A stretch of DNA of 64,000 nt from Hafnia alvei (GCF_034424155.1 NZ_CP139992.1:2496012-2560011); one strand, 5' to 3'; shown: positions 9,719-19,829, counted from the stretch's first letter. The notes: generated from the sequence alone by a model not told the origin. Made by a program: numbers and translations.

Positions 9719-10360
9719 TTAGAAGCGATAGCCAACGGCAAACATGAATACAAATGGGTCAACATGTGTATCAATGCTTTGCTTTTGGTTATTTCCATCT
9801 CTGAACTTGATGGTGGTATCAATATCCATGTACCACAGTGATGCGTTGATCATCCAGTCTTTATCCACCAGATAGTCTAAGCCCACCTGGCCCGCAGCGC
9901 CCCATGAATTATCCACGCTCAGATCGTGCAAGCCTAAGCTTTTGCCCGTGTTATTAAACTTCGCATCGTAGAAATTGGTGTAGTTGATACCCACACCGAC
10001 ATAAGGACGCAGCTTGTCTTCCGCTTTACCGAAGTACCACTGAGCCATCAACGTTGGTGGTAGTTGACGTGTAGACGCGATGTCACCGGTCGCCTGCAAC
10101 CCTACTTTGTGCTGGAACGGCGTTGCTCCCAGCAATTCAACACCAATGTTATCGGTAATCAAGTAGCTGAACGTTAGTCCCAACTGGGTATCGTTATCGA
10201 TCTTGAATCCACCCAGCCCCATCACGTTATCACTGCTTTCCGTTGGACGCACCGTCGCGGTACCGGCACGAACAATAATATCACCCGCCTGATGAGCCAT
10301 AGCGAAAGATGGTGCCAGCGTTGCTGCCACACATAGCGCAAGTGTAATTTTTTTCATCAT
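9719..10360 (-). CDS. ompW: outer membrane protein OmpW
   Basis: A 213-residue eight-stranded outer-membrane beta-barrel. The signal peptide is about 22 residues, ending AMA before HQAGD. The C-terminus ends in F (VGYRF), the BamA recognition signature, and TLMAQWYFG and PYVGVGINYTNFY are typical barrel strands. E. coli OmpW responds to oxygen, iron and osmotic conditions and serves as a colicin S4 receptor. The start could be the first or second Met (10360 or 10357), and GGAAGGGA precedes both. Confidence 0.96.
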   Translation of the reverse strand: MMKKITLALCVAATLAPSFAMAHQAGDIIVRAGTATVRPTESSDNVMGLGGFKIDNDTQLGLTFSYLITDNIGVELLGATPFQHKVGLQATGDIASTRQLPPTLMAQWYFGKAEDKLRPYVGVGINYTNFYDAKFNNTGKSLGLHDLSVDNSWGAAGQVGLDYLVDKDWMINASLWYMDIDTTIKFRDGNNQKQSIDTHVDPFVFMFAVGYRF

Positions 10361-10417
10361 CCCTTCCCTTTATATGGTTATCACTGCGTGCGGAAATATA
10401 ACCAAAAAGGATGATGC

Positions 10418-10436
10418 GTGATCTAACACAGATCAC
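10418..10436. promoter_or_regulatory. inverted repeat upstream of ompW
   Basis: GTGATCT-N5-AGATCAC is a perfect 7-base inverted repeat 58 bases upstream of ompW. It resembles two CRP half-sites, but the spacing is five bases too long for CRP. The regulator is unknown. Confidence 0.4.
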
Positions 10437-10504
10437 ATCAATGACATTGTTTTTCACAAAATGACATGTATTAAACATGCATTAATTATATGATTTTACG
10501 TAAA

Positions 10505-10518
10505 TTGATGTGGATCAA
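10505..10518. promoter_or_regulatory. FNR-type site
   Basis: TTGAT-GTGG-ATCAA matches the FNR consensus exactly. It lies between divergent ompW and the YkgJ-like gene, about 145 bases from ompW and 126 from the other start. E. coli ompW is known to respond to FNR, so ompW is the likelier target. The distances do not fit a simple -41.5 promoter for either gene. Confidence 0.7.
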
Positions 10519-10644
10519 TTTTAACGAGTTATAAACATACCTCACGCATCTCATCTAAGTTGATTGACGTAAAATTAACCTCAGAGTAATTTTTCTATTC
10601 CGATTGTTTTGGTTCGAAACCATAAGGAGTGGTGGGAAATCAAG

Positions 10645-11061
10645 ATGAGTAACACACAAACAATTCCAACGATCTCACAACATAATCCCTGCATCTCATG
10701 TGGCGCATGCTGCGGTTTTTTCCGCGTTTCATTTTATTGGGCCGAAGCGGATGATGCCGGAGGCCTTGTGCCCGCTTCACTGACCGAGCAGGTCAACCCT
10801 TATATGCGCTGTATGCAGGGCACCAACACGAAAAAACCACGCTGCGTGAATTTGCGCGGAGAAATTGGTCAGAATGTTATGTGTTCGATGTACGAGAACC
10901 GCCCCTCACCCTGCCGAGAATTTTCTCAATCTTGGGAGTTTGGAGAACCTAACGAAGCCTGCGATCGCGCCCGCGCCGCCTATGGGCTTACTCCGCTTGC
11001 TCCGCCAAACGCTGAAGAAATCGCCAGTAAAATAGCAGCGGGGTGCCACTTCCCCGGTTAA
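10645..11061 (+). CDS. YkgJ-family cysteine cluster protein
   Basis: A 138-residue cytoplasmic protein of the YkgJ/CxxCxxxCC family, thought to hold a zinc or Fe-S cluster. The cluster motif [11 protein letters not shown] is near residues 14-24, and further Cys occur in [22 protein letters not shown] and ACDRA. The sequence is close to E. coli YkgJ. No reaction is known for the family. ATG 10645 (MSNTQ) was preferred over a TTG 36 bases upstream; the ribosome site is mediocre for both. The FNR-type site upstream would suit an Fe-S protein. Confidence 0.82.
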   Translation: MSNTQTIPTISQHNPCISCGACCGFFRVSFYWAEADDAGGLVPASLTEQVNPYMRCMQGTNTKKPRCVNLRGEIGQNVMCSMYENRPSPCREFSQSWEFGEPNEACDRARAAYGLTPLAPPNAEEIASKIAAGCHFPG

Positions 11062-11178
11062 CAGGGTACAATCGGCGCACATTGATTATTCTAAATCCCT
11101 TAATAACCTGATACTGCCGCGATCCTGCTGCTGTTTTAGTCAATTAGGGGGTCGTTGCAAATGCCAAGGAGCGCCTGC

Positions 11179-11931
11179 ATGCCAATCACGGCCCGTACAT
11201 TGTACCGTGACAGTTTTAACTTTTTCCGTCATCAGATAAGCACGCTGTGCCTGTTAGCGCTGTTAACCGCGTTTATTTCGGTGATCCTGAATCAGGCATT
11301 CACGCCGGGTGCAGACGATCTGAGTATTCTAGCCGGTGCTGATGGAACGCTAACGTCCGGTATGGGGCTGCAGGAAATGGTGCAGCAGATGACGCCCGAG
11401 CAACAGATGGTGCTGCTTAAAGTATCCGCTGCGGCCAGTTTCTCCGCGCTGATTGGTAATGTGCTGCTGCTCGGCGGTATGTTGGCGTTAATTCCGTTGG
11501 TATCTCAAGGACAACGCCTCAGCGCTCTGCGTGCGATTGGTACTTCTGCACCAATGCTGCCACGTCTGTTACTGCTGATGTTCCTGTGTACGTTGATGGT
11601 TCAGCTTGGTATTACCGCCTTTATCGTGCCGGGTATCGTATTGGCCGTTGGGCTAGCGTTAGCGCCGATGATTATGTCCGAAGAAAAGGTCGGCGTAATC
11701 AGAGCTATTCGAAGCAGCTTCCGCCTATCATTCGCCAATGTGCGTTTGATAAGCCCTGCCATCATGCTCTGGCTGGCGGCAAAACTGGCGCTGCTGCTGT
11801 TGGTAGGTGTGCTTTCTGCGCTGCACCCAACGGTGGGAATGGTGATTATGGGCGCGCTGAGTAATCTGGTTTCTGCGATGCTGATTATCTATCTGTCTCG
11901 CCTTTATATGCTGGTGAGACAACCGGCGTAA
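11179..11931 (+). CDS. yciC: YciC, UPF0259 inner-membrane protein
   Basis: A 250-residue protein with about six hydrophobic membrane segments. It closely follows E. coli YciC (starts [50 protein letters not shown]). Function is unknown, probably membrane homeostasis. I chose ATG 11179 because it matches the family N-terminus and has AAGGA upstream. In E. coli yciC is followed by yciB and yciA; here a SulP gene is inserted on the other strand between yciC and yciB. Confidence 0.92.
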   Translation: MPITARTLYRDSFNFFRHQISTLCLLALLTAFISVILNQAFTPGADDLSILAGADGTLTSGMGLQEMVQQMTPEQQMVLLKVSAAASFSALIGNVLLLGGMLALIPLVSQGQRLSALRAIGTSAPMLPRLLLLMFLCTLMVQLGITAFIVPGIVLAVGLALAPMIMSEEKVGVIRAIRSSFRLSFANVRLISPAIMLWLAAKLALLLLVGVLSALHPTVGMVIMGALSNLVSAMLIIYLSRLYMLVRQPA

Positions 11932-11946
11932 TCAATACGTGATAGC

Positions 11947-11976
11947 AAAATGGGAGCCACGGGCTCCCATTTTTTA
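11947..11976. terminator. terminator between yciC and sulP gene
   Basis: TGGGAGCC (11951-11958) pairs with GGCTCCCA (11962-11969), flanked by A4 and T6. It can serve both convergent genes. Confidence 0.88.
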
Positions 11977-11986
11977 TGGTGATACT

Positions 11987-13759
11987 TTAAAGTTCTATTG
12001 GCGGCTGATGTAAAGCGCTCTTATCTTCCAGCGCCAGGACCTTGGTTTCACTCGGCGGCGATGGTTCGCAGTTTACGCATTCGCTACTCTGAATAAACTT
12101 AAGCGCCAAATAGAGATCGGAAACAAACAACAGTCCTTTCTCTTCGCCCTTCGCGCGGTTTGCGCTGAACCAGCGCTTAAGGTCGGTTCTTCTCCCCGCT
12201 AAGACTAACTTGACGTTACGCTGTTTTAAATCGCGTTTCAGCTCATCAATAGCTGAGATCACGCTGATATCGGGATAGGTAAAACTGGCGACCGCATCAA
12301 TCACCACCCAGCGCGGCTGAAACGGCATGCCGTCAACCAAATTAAGCACTCGTCTTTTGAAATAGCTGACGTTGAAATAGGTCAGCGGCGAGTTAAACCG
12401 ATACATCAACACGCCTTCGACCGCTTTAACATGCGCTCCGTTGCCTAGCGAGTGGATCATACCCTCTTCGTTCACGCCCAGCAGTTGTTCCGTTGGACGA
12501 AACACGGTGCGCAAAAACTGGAGTAGACCGAGTAAAACGGCCAAACCGATCCCCGGCATAACCCCTACTAACATCACGCTGGCAAAGGTAAACAGCGCCA
12601 AACGAAACGCCGGTGGATTTCGACGGCGTAGCTGAATAATCGTGCGGAAATCCAGCAATGACCACGACGCATAAACCAACACCACGCCCAGAGCCGAGAC
12701 GGGAATGTACTGCAACGGAGAGGTAAAGAACAACACCACTACGCCAATCACCACCGCCGCCACAATGGAAACAAGCTGGCTTTTACCGCCGTTGGCATCG
12801 TTCACTGCCGTACGCGAGCTGGTGCCGCTGATAGCAAAGCCCTGTGACAAACCAGAAATGATATTGGCGATACCCAGCGCTCGGAACTCGGCGTCGGCGT
12901 TAACTTCATAGCCATTTTTGGCGGCAAAGCTGCGTGCAGTAAGCATCAGACTAACAAAGCTAATCAACGCCAGGTTAAGCGAGGGGATCACCAAATCACG
13001 CAGCAAACCGGGCTGGAAACTTGGCCATTGCACAATCGGCAAACCATCACTGAATCCACCTATCGTACGTATGCCATGACGCGGCAACTCAAAGAGCCAA
13101 ACCAACAACATTGCCAGACACATTGCGATAAGCGGCGCTGGCCAACTCGGGCGCAGTCGTCTCACGCCGATCAGCACCACCAGCGTGAGCAGTGATAACA
13201 GCATGGTCGGCCAGTGGCTCCCCAGTAAATCATGCGGCAACGACAACAAGCGTTCGATAAGCTCACGCGCTTTAGTTTGGAAGCCAAAAATTTTGCCTAG
13301 CTGATCGACAATAATGGTGATCGTCAGACCGTTTAATAATCCGGTGAGAATAGGCCGCGACAGTAAATCGGCCAGCGCGCCTAGACGAAAACGGCTGGCG
13401 ATCAAACACCAACCACCGGTCATCAGCGTCATCATGATACACAGTTGCCATTGAAGCTCAGTGTTACCCGCGGCAAGCGGTGTCACAACCGCCGCGATCA
13501 CCGCACAGGTGGCCGTATCTGGTCCCACAATGACCTGACGCGAGGAACCGAAAAGCGCATAGGCGATCATGGGGAACACGCAGGAATAGAGTCCAACGAT
13601 AGCGCCAACGCCCGCTAAATCAGCGTAGGCAATCGCCACCGGTAAGGCCACGGCGGCAACCGAAAGCCCGGCACGAATATCACTTGTCAGCCACTCCCGC
13701 TGATACCCCATCAAGAGGGCTAAACCCGGCATCCAGCCGTTAATAAATTTCCATTTCAT
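11987..13759 (-). CDS. SulP-family anion transporter with STAS domain
   Basis: A 590-residue inner-membrane transporter of the SulP/SLC26 family. The transmembrane core holds the family signature (VALPVAIAYADLAGV near residue 36 and GLYSCVFPMIAYALFGSSRQ further on), with roughly 10-12 segments. A cytoplasmic STAS domain follows (about 450-560; VVIDAVASFTYPDISVISAI). Substrates in the family include sulfate, bicarbonate and dicarboxylates; the one here cannot be read. It is not the E. coli DauA sequence as I recall it. It sits inside the usual yciC-yciB pair, which suggests insertion in this lineage. Confidence 0.88.
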   Translation of the reverse strand: MKWKFINGWMPGLALLMGYQREWLTSDIRAGLSVAAVALPVAIAYADLAGVGAIVGLYSCVFPMIAYALFGSSRQVIVGPDTATCAVIAAVVTPLAAGNTELQWQLCIMMTLMTGGWCLIASRFRLGALADLLSRPILTGLLNGLTITIIVDQLGKIFGFQTKARELIERLLSLPHDLLGSHWPTMLLSLLTLVVLIGVRRLRPSWPAPLIAMCLAMLLVWLFELPRHGIRTIGGFSDGLPIVQWPSFQPGLLRDLVIPSLNLALISFVSLMLTARSFAAKNGYEVNADAEFRALGIANIISGLSQGFAISGTSSRTAVNDANGGKSQLVSIVAAVVIGVVVLFFTSPLQYIPVSALGVVLVYASWSLLDFRTIIQLRRRNPPAFRLALFTFASVMLVGVMPGIGLAVLLGLLQFLRTVFRPTEQLLGVNEEGMIHSLGNGAHVKAVEGVLMYRFNSPLTYFNVSYFKRRVLNLVDGMPFQPRWVVIDAVASFTYPDISVISAIDELKRDLKQRNVKLVLAGRRTDLKRWFSANRAKGEEKGLLFVSDLYLALKFIQSSECVNCEPSPPSETKVLALEDKSALHQPPIEL

Positions 13760-13988
13760 GTCGCTTACCTTCTTTACACGCTTGCTACATCATGCGTGTA
13801 AGCAACAAACTTATCAAGGTGATAGCAAGCATTATGCCATCTTGTAAGTATTTGCAAAAATAGCCGCCGTTGCATCCCACTCGGCGGCATTATGCGCGAT
13901 AATGAGAACAGGTACGCGTTAGGGTTTTAATGCCTCGCCGCACTGAATCGGGTATAGTCGCTCGGTTAACTGATTTATGGACAGGTAT

Positions 13989-14534
13989 ATGAAGCAGCTT
14001 TTAGATTTTCTGCCCCTAGTAGTATTTTTTGTCTGTTACAAGCTTTATGACATTTACGTGGCCTCTGGTGCGTTGATTGCCGCCACCGCGGTAGCGCTAA
14101 TCGTGACCTGGCTTAAATATCGTAAAGTGGAAAAAATGACGCTCATCACCTTCGTGATGGTGGCTATTTTCGGTACGCTGACGCTGGTATTCCATAACGA
14201 TTTATTCATCAAATGGAAAGTGACCGTGATCTACGCACTGTTCTCCATTGCGTTGCTGGTAAGCCAAATCGTGCTGAAAAAACCGTTGATCCAACGCATG
14301 CTCGGTAAAGAGATTTCTCTGCCTGATATCGTATGGTCACGTCTGAATGCGGCATGGGCGGTGTTCTTTATGGCCTGCGGTGTCGCGAATCTGTATGTGG
14401 CGTTCTGGATGCCACAAAGCGTTTGGGTTGATTTCAAGGTCTTCGGACTGACCGCTCTCACGTTGGTCTTCACGTTATTAAGCGGCGTATACATCTACCG
14501 TCATATGACCGAAGAACAAAAACTCGGCAAATAA
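13989..14534 (+). CDS. yciB: YciB, inner-membrane septation protein
   Basis: A 181-residue protein with five membrane segments, close to E. coli YciB ([46 protein letters not shown]). In E. coli it interacts with elongation and division proteins and helps envelope integrity. ATG 13989 is chosen because it reproduces the conserved N-terminus; an upstream in-frame ATG at 13977 would add MDRY. yciA follows after 63 bases, probably on the same transcript. Confidence 0.94.
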   Translation: MKQLLDFLPLVVFFVCYKLYDIYVASGALIAATAVALIVTWLKYRKVEKMTLITFVMVAIFGTLTLVFHNDLFIKWKVTVIYALFSIALLVSQIVLKKPLIQRMLGKEISLPDIVWSRLNAAWAVFFMACGVANLYVAFWMPQSVWVDFKVFGLTALTLVFTLLSGVYIYRHMTEEQKLGK

Positions 14535-14597
14535 GGTTTTTCCTGAAGGCAATCTGCTTCAGGGAAGTGGTAACTGAAAAGAATAAGACTGACATTT

Positions 14598-15026
14598 ATG
14601 AGCGAAAAACATCGTTTCCCTGAGGGAGAGCTTGTCCTTCGTACTTTGGCAATGCCAGCCGACACTAACGCCAATGGTGATATTTTCGGTGGCTGGATTA
14701 TGTCGCAGATGGACATCGGCGGCGCAATTCTGGCAAAAGAAGTGGCAGAAGGACGAGTCGTTACCGTTGCGGTTAACGGTATCACCTTTTTGAAGCCGGT
14801 CGCCGTGGGCGATGTGGTGTGCTGCTACGCACGCTGTATCCGCACCGGTCGCAGTTCTATTACTGTGAATATCGAGGTGTGGGTGAAAAAGGTGTCCTCT
14901 GATCCTATTGGACAGCGTTACTGCGTCACTGAAGCCGTCTTTACCTACGTTGCAGTTGATGATGACAACAAGTCACGCACTTTGCCTGCGGGCAAAGAGA
15001 ACTTCCGCGTTGGCTTCGACGATTAA
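14598..15026 (+). CDS. yciA: acyl-CoA thioesterase YciA
   Basis: A 142-residue hot-dog fold thioesterase that hydrolyses a broad range of acyl-CoAs. Signature residues are DTNANGDIFGGWIMSQMDIGG (Asn/Asp active-site region, split here only for naming) and VVTVAVNGITFLKPV. It is slightly longer than the 132-residue E. coli protein because of the acidic tail. It is cytoplasmic and follows yciB as in E. coli. A strong terminator comes 25 bases after the stop. Confidence 0.95.
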   Translation: MSEKHRFPEGELVLRTLAMPADTNANGDIFGGWIMSQMDIGGAILAKEVAEGRVVTVAVNGITFLKPVAVGDVVCCYARCIRTGRSSITVNIEVWVKKVSSDPIGQRYCVTEAVFTYVAVDDDNKSRTLPAGKENFRVGFDD

Positions 15027-15051
15027 GATCTTCGCGGCGATGTAAGCCTAC

Positions 15052-15087
15052 AAAAAAAGCCAGTTCACAATGTGACTGGCTTTTTTA
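15052..15087. terminator. bidirectional terminator yciA / tonB
   Basis: AAAAAAAGCCAGT..CACA pairs with TGTGACTGGCTTTTTTT with one bulged base. The A and T tracts on both sides let it end yciA (+) and tonB (-). Confidence 0.9.
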
Positions 15088-15102
15088 TTGAGCTTGCAGC
15101 GG

Positions 15103-15897
15103 TTATTGAATTTCAGTATCACCGGTGATGCGGAAGATAATCGTTTTGGTCAATCCCTTCCCTTCACGACCCGTCGCAAAACGCCATTTCTTCAGCGCCT
15201 GTTTCACTTCGCGTTCAAACAAGTTGCGCGGCTCAGCGGAGATGATCTCCACGTTCGTCACTCGTCCATTGCTATCAACGTCATAACGAATCACAACCTT
15301 GCCTTCTTGTTTTAACGCAAAGGCACGCGCTGGATACATCGGTTTCACAATGCTTAAGGCCTGTGGGCCACTGGGTACTGCGGCAACCGCGGGGGCACTG
15401 GCGGTGTTGTTGCTCGCCTTCGTCGTTGATGTGCTGCTGTGCGTCGACGTGCTAGAGGCTGACGTTTCAGGCGACGTCACCGTGCGAGTTGGCGTCTCTT
15501 CACGCGGCTTTTCTTCAACCACTTTTTTCGGCTGAGGTTTAACGACCTCTTTCTTCACCGGTTTTGGTTTTGGCTTAATGACCGGCTTAGGCTCAGGCTT
15601 TGGTTCCGGTTTTGGTTCTGGCTTCGGTTCTTCTTTTGGCGGTGGCGGCGGAGCAGCCTCCGGTTTGGCATCTGGCTGAGGGATCGCGACAGGCGCCGGA
15701 GCGGCAAACATCGCAGGGTTAACCATTACCACATTGATCGGTTCCGGCTCCTCAGCGGGCATATGCAGCATTTCCTGCGCAGAGGCATACAGCAAACCAG
15801 CGATTAGCGTTGAATGCAACCCGATGGACAGCGTCGTTGGCCATGAAAGACGACGTGTCAGGAAAAACTTCTTCAGTGGTGATGTTTTCAGCGACAA
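15103..15897 (-). CDS. tonB: energy transducer TonB
   Basis: A 264-residue protein that couples the proton motive force, via ExbBD, to outer-membrane receptors for siderophores and B12. It has an N-terminal membrane anchor (about residues 20-40, TTLSIGLHSTLIAGLLYA). A long Pro-rich periplasmic spacer of EPKP and KPKP repeats follows (about 70-125), then a Ser/Thr-rich linker. The conserved C-terminal domain has YPARAFALKQEGKVVIRYDVD and the ALKKWRFATG segment. A candidate Fur-like AT-rich stretch (AATGCAAATAGCAATCAT, near 15967) lies upstream, but the match is poor. Confidence 0.96.
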   Translation of the reverse strand: MSLKTSPLKKFFLTRRLSWPTTLSIGLHSTLIAGLLYASAQEMLHMPAEEPEPINVVMVNPAMFAAPAPVAIPQPDAKPEAAPPPPPKEEPKPEPKPEPKPEPKPVIKPKPKPVKKEVVKPQPKKVVEEKPREETPTRTVTSPETSASSTSTHSSTSTTKASNNTASAPAVAAVPSGPQALSIVKPMYPARAFALKQEGKVVIRYDVDSNGRVTNVEIISAEPRNLFEREVKQALKKWRFATGREGKGLTKTIIFRITGDTEIQ

Positions 15898-16158
15898 AGT
15901 GTTAGCAACCTGGTTTGACGGATTGATTTAACCCAAATGTTCTTTACTCAATGAGCCTGCAAGTTTAAATGCAAATAGCAATCATGTGCAATGTGCAAAG
16001 GCGCCCAGAGCGAAAGAAAACGCGCGATTGACGGTTAAAACAGCAGCCCCGCAAACTCCTTAACAGCAAGATAACAGGCTTATTGCACCCTGAGTACAGA
16101 TGCCGTAACGTGATGTTGTTTGTATCACACTCTTTATTCCAACAATCAGGATAGCCCT

Positions 16159-16455
16159 ATGTTATATCTCATCTTCTCTCAGGATGTTCCCGACGCGCTG
16201 GATAAGCGAATGACCGCACGCCCTGATCATTTGGCTCGCTTGCAGGTCTTACGTGATGAGGGACGTCTGCTGACCGCCGGTCCACTTCCCGCCATCGACT
16301 CCAACGATCCCGGTGCGGCAGGTTTCTTAGGTTCAGCCATCATTGCCGAATTTGAATCGTTAGAGCATGCCAAAGAATGGGCCGATGCTGACCCTTACGT
16401 CGCGGCTGGCGTGTATCAGGCGGTTACCGTGGTACCGTATAAGAAAGTATTTTAA
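16159..16455 (+). CDS. yciI: YciI family protein
   Basis: A 98-residue protein with the dimeric alpha-beta barrel of the YciI/YCII family, the same length as E. coli YciI. The active-site-like motif is RPDHLARL with RMTARPDH, and [17 protein letters not shown] is near the C-terminus. Its enzymatic role is not established. ATG 16159 (MLYLIFSQD) matches the family start and has CAGGAT upstream; an in-frame extension to 16120 is not needed. It is divergent from tonB, as in E. coli. Confidence 0.94.
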   Translation: MLYLIFSQDVPDALDKRMTARPDHLARLQVLRDEGRLLTAGPLPAIDSNDPGAAGFLGSAIIAEFESLEHAKEWADADPYVAAGVYQAVTVVPYKKVF

Positions 16456-16485
16456 AACAGAACGTTATTGCCAAATTTTGGATAT

Positions 16486-16514
16486 AAAAAAGGCCTGCTT
16501 GCGCAGGCCTTCCT
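16486..16514 (+). terminator. yciI terminator
   Basis: AAGGCCTGC (16490-16498) pairs with GCAGGCCTT (16503-16511), preceded by A-rich and followed by weakly T-rich sequence. Confidence 0.82.
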
Positions 16515-17008
16515 TAATTCAGAGAAGTGCATTTAGCGGGGCTACATGGAGATTCCATTGATAATGCTAAATGCGCTTTTCTGTCACAATCAAGTGATGC
16601 TGCGCAGTCTACCCTTAAACATCGAACCCCGCAACATCCTGATAATTAGTACTTATGAGTTATACAAATAGCCGATTCAAAAATGATGATTAAACCGACA
16701 AAACGCTGAAAAAACGAGGCTTAATCGTTGATAAAAGCAGCGTCCACCACTAGGTTTTATCTGCTTTTGCATGGCCTATTGCAGCTATTGATAAAAATGC
16801 CCGCCAGATCCTAGACCTCAAACCCCAACTCTGGCAGGATAGTTCTCAAGGAAACACGGATAACTTATTGTTTATATAAGCCTGTTTTTTTAGGTTGGAT
16901 GATCCGACGCGATGTTAGCGACATTCTCCACCGCGCTCAGAGTCAAAAAATCGATATCAATTTATTACGGATGTTTCACTTTCACCGAATAATGAGGAAT
17001 TCACGATT
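16515..17008. other. non-coding stretch between yciI and dps-family gene
   Basis: No gene can be supported in these 494 bases. A loose inverted repeat is present (AAAAGCAG at 16733-16740, CTGCTTTT at 16761-16768). An uninterrupted plus-strand frame near 16765-16880 has no start codon. The last 60 bases presumably hold the promoter and the GAGGAA ribosome site of the next gene. Confidence 0.4.
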
Positions 17009-17500
17009 ATGGCGACAACGAAAAAAGCGACAAAATCCCACATTGGTCTTGATACCAAACAATCTGCCAAACTGGCAGAAGCCCTCAATAGCCTGCTCGG
17101 CAACTACCAAGTGTTGTACATGAACGTGCGCGGCTATCATTGGAATATCACCGGACCACAGTTTTTTGAACTGCACGTGAAATTTGAAGATACCTATAAC
17201 GATCTGCTGCTGAAAGTCGATGAGCTTGCCGAGCGTATCCTGACGCTGGGTTATCAGCCTCGTCACGCGTTCAGCGAGTATCTAAAAACAGCGGATATTA
17301 AAGAAGACACTAACGTGACCGACGATAAAGGTACGTTAAAAGGTCTACTGGCGGGCTATTCGGTTCTGCTGACGCAGCAGCGTGAAATTTTAGAGTTGGC
17401 AAGCGAGGCCGGCGACGAAGGGACGTCTTCTTTGATGAGCGACTACATCAAAGAGCAGGAAAAACAGGTTTGGATGTTAAATGCCTATCTGGGCAAATAA
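17009..17500 (+). CDS. Dps-family ferritin-like protein
   Basis: A 163-residue member of the Dps/MrgA miniferritins: dodecamers that oxidise and store iron, protect DNA from hydrogen peroxide and may bind DNA. The intersubunit ferroxidase residues fit the family: His44, His56, Glu60, Asp71 and Glu75, within YHWNITGPQFFELH and KVDELAERIL. The Lys-rich N-terminus (ATTKKATKS) is a plausible DNA-binding tail. It is possibly not the orthologue of E. coli dps, which lies elsewhere in that genome. GAGGAA precedes the ATG, and a strong terminator follows directly. Confidence 0.9.
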   Translation: MATTKKATKSHIGLDTKQSAKLAEALNSLLGNYQVLYMNVRGYHWNITGPQFFELHVKFEDTYNDLLLKVDELAERILTLGYQPRHAFSEYLKTADIKEDTNVTDDKGTLKGLLAGYSVLLTQQREILELASEAGDEGTSSLMSDYIKEQEKQVWMLNAYLGK

Positions 17501-17520
17501 TCCCGTTTGAAGTTTTGCTC

Positions 17521-17549
17521 CAGCCCCGCGATGCGGGGCTGAATTTTTT
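17521..17549. terminator. dps-family gene terminator
   Basis: CAGCCCCGC (17521-17529) and GCGGGGCTG (17533-17541) form a nine-base stem, followed by AATTTTTT. Confidence 0.9.
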
Positions 17550-17726
17550 CTACCACTCGTAAGCCACAGAATACAGCAATGAACGATGATGCTGAATTTT
17601 GTGTAAGCGGCGAACACTATAGATGTGTCGGTTTCTGCGGGATTGGCCTTCTAACCAGCAACTGCGTCGACGGTGTACCTGACGCAACATACGCCAGCGC
17701 CCTACTTCATTTCTACTACGTCGCAT
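17550..17726 (-). CDS. yciY: small basic protein YciY
   Basis: A 58-residue Arg-rich protein. The N-terminal part RRSRNEVGRWRML..RRRSCWLEGQSRRN closely follows E. coli YciY, which lies at the same place next to clsA. Start ATG 17726 matches that protein; the open frame extends 21 codons upstream without family similarity. Function is unknown. It is divergent from clsA, 250 bases apart. Confidence 0.8.
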   Translation of the reverse strand: MRRSRNEVGRWRMLRQVHRRRSCWLEGQSRRNRHIYSVRRLHKIQHHRSLLYSVAYEW

Positions 17727-17976
17727 GACAAACGTCTCTCTGGGTGAGTGCGCGGGCATTATAAACCTATAGTGATATTTGTCACACAATCGATTTGCCT
17801 TCTTGGCTGTAAATCCTCAGCACATGCCCGATAATAATTTGTCTCAATGTTACAAGCCGTAAACTAATACGAATTTTAAATCGATGACTTTTATCCGCGA
17901 AAAGGTTTTACCTTTCAACAACAGTGCGTAAACTCAGTTGAGATAACGCTTTTTTGCGAAAGGATAACTCGCCTTT

Positions 17977-19437
17977 ATGACAACGTTTTATACCGTAATT
18001 AGCTGGCTGACAATTTTTGGCTACTGGTTACTTATTGCCAGCGTGACACTTCGCATTTTGATGAAGCGCCGTGCGGTTCCTTCCGCCATGGCTTGGTTGC
18101 TCATCATCTATATTCTGCCACTGGTGGGGATCATCGCTTACCTATCATTCGGGGAACTTCACTTAGGGAAAAGGCGTGCCGAGCGCGCGAAAGCAATGTG
18201 GCCTTCGACGGCGCATTGGCTAGCCGATCTGAAAAGCTGTAAATCTATTTTTGCCACCGGTAACAGTGAAGTCGCCGCGCCGCTGTTTCAGCTATGTGAG
18301 CGTCGTCAAGGGATTGCGGGCGTTAGAGGTAACCAACTACAGTTGCTGACCACTAGCGATGATACGCTGAAAGCCTTAATTCGTGACATCGAGCTGGCGC
18401 GCAGCAACATTGAGATGGTGTTTTATATTTGGCAGCCTGGAGGATTAGCCGATCAGGTCGCCGAGTCGTTGATGGCGGCAGCGAGACGCGGCGTTCATTG
18501 CCGATTGCTGCTCGATTCTGCTGGCAGCGTCACCTTCTTCCGCAGCCCTTATCCTGCCATGATGCGAAACGCAGGTGTGGAAGTTGTCGAAGCGCTGAAG
18601 GTTAATCTGATGCGTGTCTTCTTACGCCGCATGGATTTACGCCAGCACCGAAAAGTGGTTTTAATCGATAACTTTATCGCCTATACCGGCAGCATGAACT
18701 TGGTTGATCCGCGTTTCTTTAAACAAGATGCCGGTGTTGGGCAATGGATTGACGTGATGGCGCGCATGGAAGGCCCCGTGGCCACCACCATGGGCATCAT
18801 TTTCTCTTGTGATTGGGAAATTGAAACCGGTAAGCGTATTTTGCCGCCGGAGCCAGAATATCATTCACTGCCGTTCGAAGAAGAATCTGGACATACCATT
18901 CAGGTTATTGCTTCTGGCCCAGGCTTTCCTGATGAACTGATCCATCAAGCGCTGTTGACCTCGGTCTATTCTGCGCGTGAGCAGCTCATCATGACCACAC
19001 CTTATTTTGTGCCGAGCGATGACTTACTGCATGCCATTTGCACCGCAGCACAGCGTGGCGTTGACGTTTCTATCATCGTGCCGAAGAAAAACGACTCCAT
19101 GTTGGTGGGCTGGGCCAGCCGCTCATTCTTCACTGAATTGCTGGAAGCGGGCGTTAAAATCTACCAGTTTGAAGGCGGGCTGTTGCACACCAAGAGTGTG
19201 TTAGTCGACGGCCAGCTGAGTCTGGTTGGCACAGTCAATCTCGATATGCGTAGTCTGTGGCTGAATTTTGAAATCACCTTAGTGATTGACGACGATGGCT
19301 TTGGCGCTGACTTAGCCTGCGTGCAAGACGACTATATTGCCCGTTCTACCCTGCTTGACCACGCTGAATGGCTAAAACGTCCGCTGTGGCAGCGCGTTGT
19401 TGAACGACTGTTTTACTTTTTCAGCCCATTGCTGTAA
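17977..19437 (+). CDS. clsA: cardiolipin synthase A
   Basis: A 486-residue inner-membrane enzyme that condenses two phosphatidylglycerols to cardiolipin and glycerol. Two N-terminal membrane segments (about 5-60) precede two phospholipase-D HKD motifs: [16 protein letters not shown] near residue 224 and [16 protein letters not shown] near 404. Length and order match E. coli ClsA. AAAGGATA lies before ATG 17977. yciU follows 42 bases downstream on the same strand, as in E. coli. Confidence 0.97.
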   Translation: MTTFYTVISWLTIFGYWLLIASVTLRILMKRRAVPSAMAWLLIIYILPLVGIIAYLSFGELHLGKRRAERAKAMWPSTAHWLADLKSCKSIFATGNSEVAAPLFQLCERRQGIAGVRGNQLQLLTTSDDTLKALIRDIELARSNIEMVFYIWQPGGLADQVAESLMAAARRGVHCRLLLDSAGSVTFFRSPYPAMMRNAGVEVVEALKVNLMRVFLRRMDLRQHRKVVLIDNFIAYTGSMNLVDPRFFKQDAGVGQWIDVMARMEGPVATTMGIIFSCDWEIETGKRILPPEPEYHSLPFEEESGHTIQVIASGPGFPDELIHQALLTSVYSAREQLIMTTPYFVPSDDLLHAICTAAQRGVDVSIIVPKKNDSMLVGWASRSFFTELLEAGVKIYQFEGGLLHTKSVLVDGQLSLVGTVNLDMRSLWLNFEITLVIDDDGFGADLACVQDDYIARSTLLDHAEWLKRPLWQRVVERLFYFFSPLL

Positions 19438-19479
19438 ATAGCTTGGCTAATTGATGACGAGACAGTACAGGACACTCTT

Positions 19480-19806
19480 ATGATGGATTTAGATAATCGA
19501 CTCACCGAAGACGAAGCCTTAGATCAGGCTTACGATATTTTTCTTGAACTGGCCGTCGACAACCTCGACCCTGCTGACGTTATTCTATTTAACCTGCAGT
19601 TTGAAGAGCGCGGTGCGGCAGAATTATTTGATCCCGCCGAAGACTGGAAAGATCACGTTGATTTCGACTTGAACCCTGACTTCTTCGTCGAAGTGGTGAT
19701 TGGTTTAACCGATGGCGAATCCGAAGACATCACTGATGTGTTCGCACGCGTCCTGATTTGCCGCGAGAAAGATCACAAGCTTTGCCATATTTTGTGGAAA
19801 GAGTAA
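19480..19806 (+). CDS. yciU: YciU, UPF0263 acidic protein
   Basis: A 108-residue, strongly acidic cytoplasmic protein almost identical to E. coli YciU ([47 protein letters not shown]). The Haemophilus relative is a proposed double-stranded DNA mimic because of its acidic surface; the function in enterics is unproven. The start may be either of two adjacent ATGs, with AGGAC upstream. Confidence 0.94.
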   Translation: MMDLDNRLTEDEALDQAYDIFLELAVDNLDPADVILFNLQFEERGAAELFDPAEDWKDHVDFDLNPDFFVEVVIGLTDGESEDITDVFARVLICREKDHKLCHILWKE

Positions 19807-19829
19807 GTTTCCCCCACTTAATGCCAATC

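Noticed and set aside
10418..10436. CRP site upstream of ompW
   Set aside because: The half-sites GTGATCT and AGATCAC are perfect, but the spacer is five bases too long for CRP; kept only as an unnamed inverted repeat.
15560..15650. Tandem repeat, possibly a CRISPR-like or mobile element
   Set aside because: The repeated GGTTTTGGTTC-type units encode the EPKP/KPKP spacer of TonB; they are coding repeats.
15950..15990. Fur box before tonB
   Set aside because: The AATGCAAATAGCAATCAT stretch matches the 19-base Fur consensus too poorly to support a call, although Fur control of tonB is known elsewhere.
16899..17123. 74-codon ORF overlapping the start of the dps-family gene
   Set aside because: It runs out of frame into the miniferritin gene and has no ribosome site; the conserved Dps frame is clearly the real one.
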